Assembly (NCBI RefSeq): GCF_008728515.1
Contig: NC_044981.1
Location: forward strand, 131,441,937 to 131,505,936
Source: Papio anubis
Lineage: Eukaryota; Chordata; Mammalia; Primates; Cercopithecidae
DNA: 64,000 nucleotides
Direction: 5' to 3'
The notes under the pieces were generated by a model that searched no databases, was not told the origin of the DNA, and saw only the letters and a list, made by a program, of their open reading frames with translations. The translations under genes and the position numbers were made by a program. Of the stretch, positions 10,071-20,050 are shown in pieces; position 1 is the stretch's first letter; every line of letters begins with the position of its first letter.

Positions 10071-10959
10071 GACGCAAATGTCAGGAGGAATTATTTTTGT
10101 GATAAATTTGGTACCCACCACATTGGTGATGAGAGAACTGACTCTTATATTCAGGAACTACTGGCTTTTGTGTGTTTCTTTTTCTCCTTTGTTCTCGGAA
10201 ATTATGCTGCCTAATTAAAATCTCCATTAACTATGTATGAATGATTAGCCTCTGTAGTTATTATCTAAAGAGATATTGCTGTAACAACTTTGACTTTTAG
10301 ACTCCAGACTAAGTGTTTGTTCAGAAAAGAATATTTCATTCCTAATAGCTGCATGTTGGACTGGTCTAGTCACTGCAATTACCACTAAAAGCAAATGTCA
10401 TAAAAAATTAGTCTCTGTAAGTAGAGTGTGAGTTTTCTTAAAAGGAGATTTACTTTACAATTAGACTTTGTTTAGTCTATTATTAACAGGATTTCATATT
10501 ACCCTAGTATGTGTCATCACCCGCCTTCTCTGGAAACTCTGATCGCAGTCCCATTATCATTCCTTTCTTTGTTTTGCATTTATCATCTATATTGCATAGT
10601 TAATACTTAGGTTACTGGCACTACCTCACATAGTGGACGCCTAATAAGACCCCCTTCCTTCCTCAACACTTCTTCTATTAATAAAACACTTCTTTATCAA
10701 GGGGAATCATTTTCATGTGGTTAGAGCTAAATTTCCAAAAAGCCAGATCCCCTTCCAACAGTGACTGGTTCAGGAGCAGGCACATGGCACAACCTGGGGA
10801 ATAAGGCTTCCCAGGGACTTTTCTGCAAGAGCTTTCCAGGGAAACATCTCCAGGGGTTCCTAAGTGATAGAATGTGAGCCTTTCATTTGTAGCAGCCATC
10901 CGGCCAAGTACCTGGGGAACAAACACCTGCGCAAAGAATGAAGCTAAGCAGAGACAAAG
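10071..10959. other. Mostly unassigned sequence
   Basis: The part 10690-10950 ('cagtgactggttcaggagca' ... 'tttccagggaaa') looks like a widespread old mammalian repeat, but I cannot name it. The minus-strand open frame 10678-10986 begins with a hydrophobic stretch that could mimic a signal peptide. It crosses into the MST LTR and has no other gene support. Confidence 0.35.
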
Positions 10960-11373
10960 TGCTATGGTTTGAATGTGTCCCCTCAAAGTTTACGTACTGG
11001 AAATTAATCCCCAGTGCAATCATCTTGAGAGGTGAAACCTTTAAGAGGTGATTAGGTTGTGAGGGCAGAGAGCTCTCATGAATAGATGAATGTCATTATT
11101 GCAAGAGAGGGCTCATTATCATAAGAATGGATTTGTTATAAAAGTTTGGCCCTCTCTTTTTCTCTTCTCTTCTTTCTCTTTCACATGTGTGTGTGCATGC
11201 TCTCTTGCTCTTCCACCTTCCACCATCAGATGACACAGCAAGAAGGCCCTTGCCAGATGCAAGCCCCTTGACTTTGGACTTACCAGGCTCCAGAATTGTA
11301 ATAAATAATTTTTAAAAAATAAATCCAGCAGTTTGTATTATTCTGTTATAGCAACACAAAACAGACTAAGACA
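10960..11373 (+). repeat. MST-type MaLR solo LTR
   Basis: It starts 'tgctatggtttgaatgtgtc', contains 'agaggtgattaggttgtgag', 'cagcaagaaggcccttgcc' and 'gactttggacttaccaggct', and ends 'acacaaaacagactaagaca'. These are the ordered landmarks of MSTA/MSTB/MSTC LTRs in sense orientation. No internal region flanks it, so this is a solo LTR. Confidence 0.85.
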
Positions 11374-11854
11374 TGAGGTGAGATTTAAAAATGGAACCAG
11401 ATCTCTGAAAGAACATCAGAGCTCTTTGAACTCACCATTGTTAATTACAGCTAGCTGGCCCTCTACTTCCCAGTTATATATCAAGATATTTTGCCCCTAC
11501 TTTTAATTTTGTTTATTTTGTTATGATTTGGGTTGTGTTTCTGTCACTTGCAACTGAAAGTATCCTGACTAATTCACAGCCCAATTGAAAATCTCTGTAA
11601 AAGTGATGTACATGTGTAAATCTTGTGCCTAATGTCACAGACATAACTACAGTAAGTGGGATGCTGTCAATGAGGATGGTCTCAATGATCAAGGGGCTCC
11701 ACAGGCTCATTACCTGCTGAAGAAGAGGCATGGTCCCTGGGATTACTAACCAGCCCCCACATTCCTTCTTCCTCTAACTCTTTCATGGAGGCTAACCTTG
11801 GTTTCCTCTTAGATTTTGTATGCTATTCTGCATTTTTACAGCCCATTGGAACTA
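11374..11854. other. Unassigned sequence
   Basis: No repeat or gene recognised. Confidence 0.4.
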
Positions 11855-12010
11855 GGAGACCTGAGTCTTTACTCCTAATTCTTTGTGTGATATTGGAAAA
11901 GTCACTTATTCTCTCTTGGCTTCATTTTTTTAAATCTATCAAATAAAAATGATGGACTAATCTCAGAAAATCACATGTAATCTTATGAAATCACTATGAT
12001 TCTTTTGCTG
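11855..12010 (+). repeat. MIR SINE
   Basis: 'ttctttgtgtgatattggaa', 'agtcacttattctctcttgg' and a following 'aataaaaatgatggac' match the MIR middle in sense orientation. Confidence 0.65.
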
Positions 12011-12599
12011 TAATTGGTCCCTGCAGTTGTCTCATCTTCTTCCCACATAAATCTTAAGCTCTTCATATGCAGAAATAACACTTCAGTCTTCTTTTTGTGT
12101 CCTCAGCACATTTGCTTTTATGTCACTTAGAATATTTTAGTTGGCCAGATTTAAATGTTTTTGAAATAAAATTATATTTTGTTAATAAAACAATTGACAG
12201 TACAGTGATAAGAAAGTAGTGCAATTCTTCATTTCTCCCAGAGAAAAGGGAATTGAGAAATTCAGAAATCTCCAGTTTATTAGAGTAAAATTTCTCAAAC
12301 TGGCACTAGTAGTTGGAACAGAGATCCCATAAAATATATGAAAGCATAAACCACAGAAGAATAATCAAGGATCATAATTTCTTAGCACAAGATTACTTAA
12401 CATATTTGTTTTCAAAAACATATTCATCTTTCCTGATTATAGAATTAGTAACATTAATTTTTTGAGGTTTGAGAAAGAAAAAAGAAAATAAAAATCTTTT
12501 GTAATAATTTCACACAGAGAAAATTAATAATTAGATCTATTCTTTTCAGTCTTTTGAGAAATAACTGCTATTTCTGGGGGATCCCCAGATTGGGAACAA
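12011..12599. other. AT-rich unassigned sequence
   Basis: Nothing supported. Parts may be extremely diverged L1. Confidence 0.3.
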
Positions 12600-12930
12600 A
12601 TGGTATGCTTACAATTTTTTTCATTTAATATTGTGAACACTTTTTTATATCATTAAATAGTCTTTGAAATCACGATTATTGATAGTTGCAAAATATTCTA
12701 CCATGTGGACAAACCATAATTTATTAATGAAGTTAACACTTAGGTCATTTTTAATTTTTTCTTATTATAAATAACACTCCGTTGAACTTCCTGGTATATA
12801 AAATCTTTGTGTGCATCCTCTCTTATTTCCTTAGGTGGCATTAATTGTAAATACATTACTCATGAAAAAGAATTGAGATATTTAATGGCCAAATTTCTTG
12901 AAAAGAATTTCCTAGTGAATGCAGAAACCA
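12600..12930 (-). mobile_element. Ancient L1M fragment (3' part)
   Basis: In antisense, 'gcaaaatattctaccatgtg', 'aaaccataatttattaatga' and 'cttattataaataacactcc' follow the ORF2-end/3' UTR order of old L1M elements. Coding content is obliterated. Confidence 0.55.
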
Positions 12931-13689
12931 TATCTATGCTGTTTGTTGTAAGGACCCTAATTGAAAGCCAAGGGTAGAACGTTAATGTGCAGCTTAGTTA
13001 AGGCAATTTCAAGGGAGGCATCAATGATATATTCTTTGTCATGTACCTGAAAAATCTGGCAGAAATATCTTAAGGATTAAATGTCAGACTGCTATGGGTG
13101 TTCAGAGGCATGCTGTCTGTTCAATGTTCATTCCTACAAAAGTTTCACTATGTTATTTTATTATCAAAAGACATTAATAAGTATTTCACATCTATATCTT
13201 GCTGTATAATTTACCAGGCACTTTCATATATGCTTTATGATTCCTACAACAAATGTTGTAGGAGGCATATTTTAGCTCATTCCTAGGTAAAGTAACCACA
13301 GATCACCATTACCTTTCAGAAAAATAAATCTCATTATGTCAAACATCATCCCCTCTTTTTGAAAGTTTCTGTGATGGAACATTGTATTACATGTATTTTT
13401 ACCTTCATTGTAAAATCTTCCTTTGGAAAAGCACTCTTCCGCAAACAGCCTAGAAAACTTCCAGAGCTGGCTCCAAGCCCTATCTCTTCCCTCTCTTCCC
13501 ACCTTACCAACTTCTTCCTGTCTTCTGACCCAGCCATACACTGAATACCACCCCATGTGCACTTCCTCATGCCTTGAAGGTCTCTCGCCACCTTGCCTGA
13601 TAAACTACTACTCAGGTTTGTAGATTGTTTCAAATGGTAATTCTGCAAGGAATTCTTTTGAACTCGTGAAGTCACAGGTTTTTTATTTA
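12931..13689. other. Single-copy sequence
   Basis: No repeat or gene recognised. Open frames on both strands at 13272-13675 overlap one another and have no recognisable features. Confidence 0.4.
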
Positions 13690-13893
13690 GAGTCTAGAGC
13701 CCTCTGTTCATATTATTCCACTATTATAGCACCAACGATATCACTATTGTAATGTATTTGATTACCTGTGCTTTTCTCTAACCAAACTAAGCCTCTTTGG
13801 AGCAAAAATCATCTCTTAATTATCTATAATCCCAGTACCTTGCGTGCTACCTGGCACACAGTAGGTGCTTAATAAATATTTGTTGAATGAGTG
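13690..13893 (+). mobile_element. L2 LINE 3' end
   Basis: It closes with 'tgctacctggcacacagtag' and 'taataaatatttgttgaatg', the typical L2 3' terminus. Upstream similarity fades. Confidence 0.7.
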
Positions 13894-14069
13894 AGTTCAG
13901 GGACAGGCTTCATCCTCAAGGTCAGCTGATGTACTCTAGGGATCCAACAGAAGCCTCAAACCATGGCAAGAATGAAAACATCTGGAAAAAAAGCACTGAT
14001 ACACAAATGCACACATCTGAGTTATTCTGTTTATATTCTCCTTGCCTACTTAAAAAGTTTTATAATTTG

Positions 14070-14371
14070 TTTTTGTTTTATTTTGTTTTGTTTTGTTTTT
14101 TGAGATGGAGTCTCGTTCTGTCACCCAGGCTGGAGTGCGGAGCACTGCAACCTCCGCCTCCGAGGTTCAAGCAATTCCCCTGCCTCTCCCCAGTAGCTGG
14201 GAGTACAGGACGCGCCACCATGCCCAGCTAATTTGTTTGTATTTTTAGTGGAGGTCAGGTTTCACCATGTTGGTCAGGCTGGTCTGGAACTCCTGGCCTC
14301 AAGTGATCCACCTGCCTCTACTTACCAAAGTGCTGGGATTGCAGACGTGAGCCATCGCGCCTGGCCCAAAC
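14070..14371 (-). mobile_element. AluS
   Basis: Antisense Alu with a TTTTG-rich tail, 'gagatggagtctcgttctgt', an internal deletion after 'ctggagtgcggag', and 'gctgggattgcagacgtgag'. A 13-bp direct repeat, gttttataatttg, at 14057-14069 and 14372-14384 is the target-site duplication. Confidence 0.92.
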
Positions 14372-14484
14372 GTTTTATAATTTGAAGCAAAGTTGCATTT
14401 TTATAGAGCTGAGTCTTCAAGTAATTCTCTAAAAGAATAAAACTAAAGAATAAATTTCACATGACATATGGTAGAAAAAGCCCT

Positions 14485-14635
14485 GGGCTGGAAGCCGTGA
14501 CACTTGGTCTTTGTATTGCTTCAGCCACTGTTTAGCAATTAATTGATTAATTGTCAAGCACAGCCCCTCTCTAGGCTCAGAACAAGGAACCTGGATTAGG
14601 TGACTCTAAAACAGCTCCCAATTCTATTAACTGAC
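14485..14635 (+). repeat. MIR SINE
   Basis: 'gccctgggctggaagccgtg', then 'aaggaacctggattaggtga' and 'aacagctcccaattcta' are MIR landmarks in sense orientation, with the middle diverged. Confidence 0.65.
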
Positions 14636-15553
14636 TATGAAAACACCCTGATCTGTTCCATATAAAATTGATTCCTTTATATTCTTTCATGATTTCGATT
14701 TTCTCATTATTTTTTGTCACCGCAAACTTTCATTAAAATTACCTAATTCATATTTGTTAAGGGTTTTTCTAGATCTAAAAGGCAAAAATAAAGTATTGCT
14801 TCTTGGAGTCTCCTTCTGAATGTCTTCCTCTCTCTAAATTTCTGTCTCCAAAGCATTTCCCTTTGCTCAGGCCAGGAGTGTAGGACTTCCAGCTTAGGGG
14901 TGTGTGAAGTGGATCAGGCATGGTTTGGAATTTCCCTAATGCACAAAGAATTCCTCTGGAAATAGTCACCTTCTCTGTGCTTTAACCAGATTTGCCAACC
15001 TCGTATGTTGTAACAGAGCCAGTTCTAGCCCAAGTTGGCTCCAGAGCTGCCTAGGGCACTGATCTACAAACGCTATTAAATCATAAATAAATTAATAACT
15101 TAAATTTAGTAAATGTAAATATTCATTGCCAGGCATCTCAAGCTCTAGACATGCTTACCTACATACCTGAAGACATCAAAATTCGCTCTACCATAACTTA
15201 AGTGGTCAGTGCATTTATATGAGAAAAAACAAATTGTCCACCAATTATTTTTGCAAGGCACACAACAGGCTGCAATGCAGGCCTCCCCATCTGCAGGCCT
15301 CGCCATCACTGTAAGTCAGGCAGTAGACAGTTACCTAAGGTCAGCAGAGCCATATAGTTGAACTTCTGAAAGATAATAGTACATGATTCCATACCGTTTA
15401 CAAGAATGAATCACTTATTTTAATATCTCAATTTTGGACAGTTTACTATGCCCCCAGGTAGTTGCCTAGTTTGGAAAACTTGCATGTAATAAATTTATCT
15501 TGAACATTTAGAAAGCATACAACCTCTGTAAATGTAAAATTAACTTCTCTATA
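14636..15553. other. Single-copy sequence
   Basis: About 0.9 kb with no repeat or gene recognised. Confidence 0.4.
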
Positions 15554-15812
15554 TGTGATGGTTAATTATATCTATCTACTTGATGAGGCTATGTTCCCCA
15601 GTCGTTCTGTCAAACCCTGATCTAGATGTTGCTGTAAAGGCATCCTTCCGATGTGATTAATATTTAAATAGGTAGACCTGGAGTGAAACAGATTACACTC
15701 CATAATATGAATGGGTCTTGTCCCATAAGGTGAAGGCCAAGGAGCAAAAACTGAGGTTACCCTGAGAAAAAGGACTTTGGTCTCAAGACTACAGCATAGA
15801 AATCCTGCCTGA
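15554..15812 (+). repeat. LTR-like repeat beginning TGTGATGGTTAATT
   Basis: 'tgtgatggttaattatatct', 'ctagatgttgctgtaaaggc' and 'agattacactccataatatg' are the opening blocks of a common MaLR/ERVL-type LTR family that I cannot name exactly. It is truncated on the right and related to the element at 17316. Confidence 0.6.
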
Positions 15813-15814
15813 GT

Positions 15815-16030
15815 TTACATATGTTTCCTCACTTAATTCTCACCATAGTTCCATGGGGGCAGGGGAAGCATATTATTCCATTTTTTTTCCAAATGAAAAA
15901 TCAAAATTCAAAGGGAGTTAGTAATTTGCCCTATGATGAATATGTTAGAAGCAGCAAATCCCAGGTTCAAAACCAGGTCCCCCTGACCTCAGAGTTCATG
16001 CATTTTCCAACCCCTACATGGCTACCCTCC
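15815..16030 (-). repeat. MIR SINE (antisense)
   Basis: 'tcctcacttaattctcacca', 'agttagtaatttgccctatg' and 'ggttcaaaaccaggtcccc' are the reverse-strand MIR order. The open frame 15821-16219 runs through this and the next repeat and is not a gene. Confidence 0.65.
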
Positions 16031-16084
16031 TACAAACAAAATGTACAGAAGAGCACATTCACAACTTACTACTTGTATTTAGTG

Positions 16085-16671
16085 TTCAGGAGTTTGACTA
16101 GGGCATATCATGGTATGGATTTCTTAGGGTTTACCCTGCTTGGACTTTTCTCATCTTCTGGAAGCTGTAGATTTATGTCTTTTGTCAAATCTGGGAAGTT
16201 TTCAGCCATTATTTTTTGACTATTTTTTTTTTCAGTTTTACCATCTCTCTCCTCTCCTTTCCTACCTCCAATGGGGGAAAAAAAGTTATATCTTTTATTA
16301 TAGTCTCCCAAGTTTCTGAGACTCCTTTCAGTTTTTTTTCCATCTATTTCTGTTAATCAGACTGGGTAATTTCTATTGTCCTCTCTTTAGTTCACTGATT
16401 CTTTCCTCTGTCTCCCCCATTCTGCTATTGAACCTATTCATTGAGTTTTAAATTTCAGTTATTATATTTTCCTGTTTTAAAATTTTAATTTGGTTCTTTA
16501 TTATACTTGTATAATATACTTGCTGAGACTTTTATTTCTTTTCAGAGATCTGCAATTTTTTCATTTGTTTCAAGTTTGTTCATAATTGCACTTTGAATCA
16601 TTTTTTATGATGACAGCGGTATAATTTTTGTCAGATAACTCTAAACTTTTTGTCATCTTGGTGTAGACATC
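16085..16671 (-). mobile_element. Ancient L1M/HAL1-type ORF1 region
   Basis: Antisense to an old L1 ORF1: 'gtcaaatctgggaagttttc', 'agccattattttttgac', 'agttcactgattctttcctc', 'aaatttcagttattatattt'. It is continued on the far side of the MLT1C (17138-17315) and of a second LTR (18141-18905), so these three blocks are one disrupted insertion. Confidence 0.7.
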
Positions 16672-17132
16672 TGTTATGGGCTGCATTGTGTCCCCCACTT
16701 CAAAACTTTTATATTGAATTCTCAACCTCCAATACCTCAAAATGTAACCATACATGGAGATAGAGTCTTTAAAGAACTAATTAAGATTAAATGAAGTCAT
16801 ATGGGTGGGACCTAATCCATGTGACTGTATTTGGAGATAGGACCTTCAAAGAGGTAATTACATTCAAATTAGGCCAATAGGGCAGGATCCTAATCCAATA
16901 TAACTGGTGTCCTTGTAAGAAAAGAGACATCAGGGATGCACGCTCACAGAGAAAACCTATGTGAGGGCACAGCAAGAGAGAGTCACTTGCAAGCCAAGGA
17001 GAGAGACCTCCGTAGAAACAAAACCTACCAGTACCTTGATCTTGGACTTCCCAGCATCTAGAACAGTAAAAAATGTGTTTAAGCCACCCAGTCTGTGATA
17101 CTTTGCTATGGCATCTCTAGCAAACTAATACA
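16672..17132 (+). repeat. MLT1C-type MaLR solo LTR
   Basis: It starts 'tgttatgggctgcattgtgt', runs through 'gtgactgtatttggagatag', 'ctggtgtccttgtaagaaaa' and 'cagtaccttgatcttggact', and ends 'agcaaactaataca'. A near-identical 5-bp flank (acatc 16667-16671 / ccatc 17133-17137) fits a retroviral target-site duplication. It sits inside the old L1. Confidence 0.85.
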
Positions 17133-17137
17133 CCATC

Positions 17138-17315
17138 TATTTATGGTCTTTCTTCATTACCTTTGAGATCTTCCTAGGTTTTGGTATAATGAGTGATTAT
17201 CAATTGAAATCTGAACTTTTCCGGATTTCACTGATGCACTTCTAGCAAGGCAAGGGAAGGCTCTGCCCCATTACTGCCTGGTAAGGAAAGAAGTTTAAGT
17301 TTCCCCCTTGGTCTC
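17138..17315 (-). mobile_element. Ancient L1M ORF1/5' UTR junction (continued)
   Basis: This is the middle block of the L1 begun at 16085, lying between the two LTR insertions. Assignment rests on position and on 'ttactgcctggtaagg' 5' UTR-like text. Confidence 0.5.
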
Positions 17316-17934
17316 TGTGATGGTTGATTCTGGATATCCATTTGACTGGATTTAGGGATACCCATATAGCTGGTAAAGCATACATTATTCTCAATGCTTC
17401 AGTAGACATTGAGCTCATCCCTCTTCTGCTGAAAGGGAAACCCAAGTGGTATGTTATTTGATTAGAATGATTGGGCTCCCCCAGGTGTGTCTGTGAGGGT
17501 GTTTCTGGAGTAGATTGGCAGGTGAGTCCACGGACTGAGTGGAGAAGATTTACCCTCAATGTGGGTGGCCACCATCCAATCAGCTGGGGGCTCAGGTGAA
17601 ACAAGAAGGCAGAGGAAAGGTGAATTCTGGCTCTCTTTTCCAAAGCTGAGATACTCTGCTTCTCCAGCCCTTGGATGTCAGAACTCCAGGTTCTCTGGCG
17701 TTTGGACTCTGGGATTTGCATCAGTGCCTCTTCACCCCAGGATCTTGGCCTTCAACCTCCCAGTGAGGTCACACCATCAGCTTCTCTGGTTCTCAGGCCT
17801 CCAGACTTGGACCAAGCCACACTACCAGCTTCCCTGGTTCTCCAGCTTGCAGATGGCCTATCGTGCAACTTCTCAGCCCCCATAATCAACTGAGCCATTC
17901 CCCTAATAAATCCCTTCTAATCTTTTTCTCTAGG
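17316..17934 (+). repeat. LTR-like repeat (TGTGATGGTTGATT family)
   Basis: 'tgtgatggttgattctggat' opens it; 'gtgtgtctgtgagggtgttt', 'caatgtgggtggccaccatc', 'cccataatcaactgagccat' and 'ctaataaatcccttc' (polyadenylation signal AATAAA) follow in order. Relative to the usual form there are about 100 extra bases near 17385-17480. Its 3' end dissolves into the AT repeat at 17935-18140. Confidence 0.65.
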
Positions 17935-18140
17935 ATATATGTTCTAGAAGACATATGGTACATATAGAGAGACAGAACATATACATATATATCCTATATT
18001 TATATATTACATATCCTATATATGCTTATAGATAGTATAGTATATATAAGTATATATACATTTATATATCCTATATATGATATATATACACTTATATATC
18101 CTATATATGATATATACACACATATATACTGTTTATATAA
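17935..18140. repeat. AT-rich satellite-like tract with a 30-bp tandem unit
   Basis: An expanded TATA/CCTATA tract. A 30-bp unit is repeated head to tail at 18061-18090 and 18091-18120, differing at a few positions. It appears to have grown from the TATA-rich end of the preceding LTR. Confidence 0.85.
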
Positions 18141-18905
18141 CTCTGTGGAGGCCTCATTAGGCCTCCACAGATCCTCTGTAACTGGCAGATTGGTGTGCCT
18201 CATTACTTCTTCCCATACAGCTTCCACTGACCCCCCAAGGAAGTGAAGGACCTCATTTCTGCTAGGCAGTGGTGGAAGTCCTGTCTCTCTACCAGGCCTC
18301 CTCTTCACTGCTGGGCTGCGGTAGAAGTCTAAGCTTTCCACATGACCTTCAGGGATCCTGCAGTGTGAGAGGGTCTCATTACCACACAGTGGGAACGAAA
18401 GCCTTGTTCCCTACCCAACATTCTCGGACACCACCTTGGTGAAGGGCTTGGGGTTTTAAAGCCTGACAAGAGTAGAAGTCGAGGTGCCCCCTTAGCCCTT
18501 TGCTGGTGTAGGTGGGAGTGTGACCACAGATTTTTCTGTGGTGTTTGGCTGGAGTAGAGTGGATACTATGTAAACATTTCCTGTTTTGTGAGGCTGCTGC
18601 TTTCCTGGTTCTTTGGCTAGAGAGAGTGGGCTTTTATCAGGGCTGTTTCATGTGTCCTTGCAGGCATTTCTAAAGTGCCAGCTTCTTCACCTCCTGGACT
18701 GCAATTGATGAAGCAAAAAGAAAACCTGAAGAACTCACCACGGTATCATTTCTTGTGTGCAGAGGTCCCTATAAGTATACCGCCTTTCCCCGCCTTTCAC
18801 AGTCGTCTTATGCCTGTTTTATATATTAGTAGAATGTCCAGGGCTTTTAGTTGTACTTGGCAAGAGGAATAGGGAAAAATATGTCTACTCCATCTTCCTA
18901 GAAGC
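18141..18905 (-). mobile_element. Ancient L1M 5' UTR
   Basis: It carries the loosely repeated blocks of old L1 5' UTRs seen in antisense: 'tgcctcattacttcttccc', 'ctaggcagtggtggaagtcc', 'ctgggctgcggtagaagtc' and a distal 'ctactccatcttcctagaag' that lies near the element's 5' end. It begins with a perfect hairpin (18143-18170). Confidence 0.65.
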
Positions 18906-19628
18906 AACAGGGTTGATCCATTTTTGAGCACCTGAAAAGTCAATTTATCAAACAATTTTATAAATAACTTTAAGCGGAAGAATAATCACTGCAGATCTTC
19001 AAAATGTTTTTCAACCCGTATCTGTGGGCACTTTGGCTTAACCTAATCCCAGCCTACCACCATCTTTTTGGATTTCTCTCTCTTTTTTACATTTCTTTTC
19101 ACTTGTCTTTCTCCTTCCTGTTTAGAGAAAATCCAACAAATTATCTTCCCCACACTTCCTTGAAATCTTAGTGAAGTTTATCAAGTGTCTGCCATGTGCC
19201 TAGCACGGCAAACTGTGTCCTGCTGAAATTTTCCTTCGCAGAAGGAGGGAAAGCTGCTGCGAAAACATGGAAACACAGAAAGAGGAAAGTCAAAAGTACC
19301 CAGGGAGTCTCTGAGTTTGTGTGTGCGCATGGGTGAGGTCGCAAAAGGGGAGCAAACCTCCCACCTCCTACAGCTCAGATGACTTATCAATCGGAGGTCA
19401 GTGTTATTAGCAACTTTTTGTCCTAAAAAATATGGATGTGACTTTTTTAACCAAAAAGAGGCTAATGCAACTCTTTAAGAATGGAAAAACATTGTTTGCT
19501 GAATGCAATGACCCTCCCATGTGACCCAACTCCTTTGTCATCCTTTCCTCAATATTAAAATCCTCATTACTAATGTGAATATGATTAGCATTTTAATTAT
19601 GTACTTACCTTAAAACTGTGTTTCTCAG
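18906..19628. other. Single-copy sequence
   Basis: Nothing supported. 'tgtctgccatgtgcctagca' at 19181-19205 is MIR/L2-like but too short to call. Confidence 0.35.
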
Positions 19629-19756
19629 GGTTGGGCACAGGGGCTCATGTCTGTAATCACAATGCTTTGGAAGGCTGAGGATTACTTGAGGCCAGGAGTT
19701 CAAGACCAGCTTGGACAACATAGTGAGGTCCCCTCTCTACAGACAATTTTTGAAAA
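19629..19756 (+). repeat. Free left Alu monomer (FLAM-like)
   Basis: 'ggttgggcacaggggctcat', 'tgaggccaggagttcaaga' and 'tctacagacaatttttgaaa' form one left Alu arm only, with a small deletion around the 'gaggtgggaggatt' block. It abuts the dimeric AluJ that follows without intervening sequence. Confidence 0.75.
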
Positions 19757-20050
19757 CCGACAGGTGCAGTGACTCGTGCCTGAATTCCAGCACTTTGGGA
19801 GGCTGAGGCAGGAAGATCACTTAGCCTAGAAGCTTAAGGCCAGCCTGGGCAGCATAGCAAGACTCCATCTCTACAAAACATTTTAATAAATCAGCCTGGC
19901 ATAGTGGTGCGTGCCTATAGCCCCAGCTGCACAGGAGGCTGAGGCAGAAGGATCACTTGAGCCCAGGAATTCAAGGTTACAGTGAGCCACGATCACACCA
20001 CTGCACTCCAGTCTGGGTGACAGAGGAAGACCCTGTCTCTAAAAAAAAAT
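19757..20050 (+). mobile_element. AluJ
   Basis: Complete sense dimer: 'gacaggtgcagtgactcgtg', 'ttaggccagcctgggcagc' type middle, 'gaggctgaggcagaaggatc', and 'actgcactccagtctgggtg', ending in a short A tail. With the preceding monomer it forms a three-arm (trimeric) Alu array. Confidence 0.88.

Noticed and set aside
10678..10986. Minus-strand 102-codon frame starting with a hydrophobic signal-peptide-like stretch
   Set aside because: It overlaps the start of an MST LTR and unassigned repeat-like sequence and lacks any other gene evidence.
17242..17721. 159-codon minus-strand open frame
   Set aside because: It runs antisense through a repeat LTR and an old L1 block; no domain is visible.
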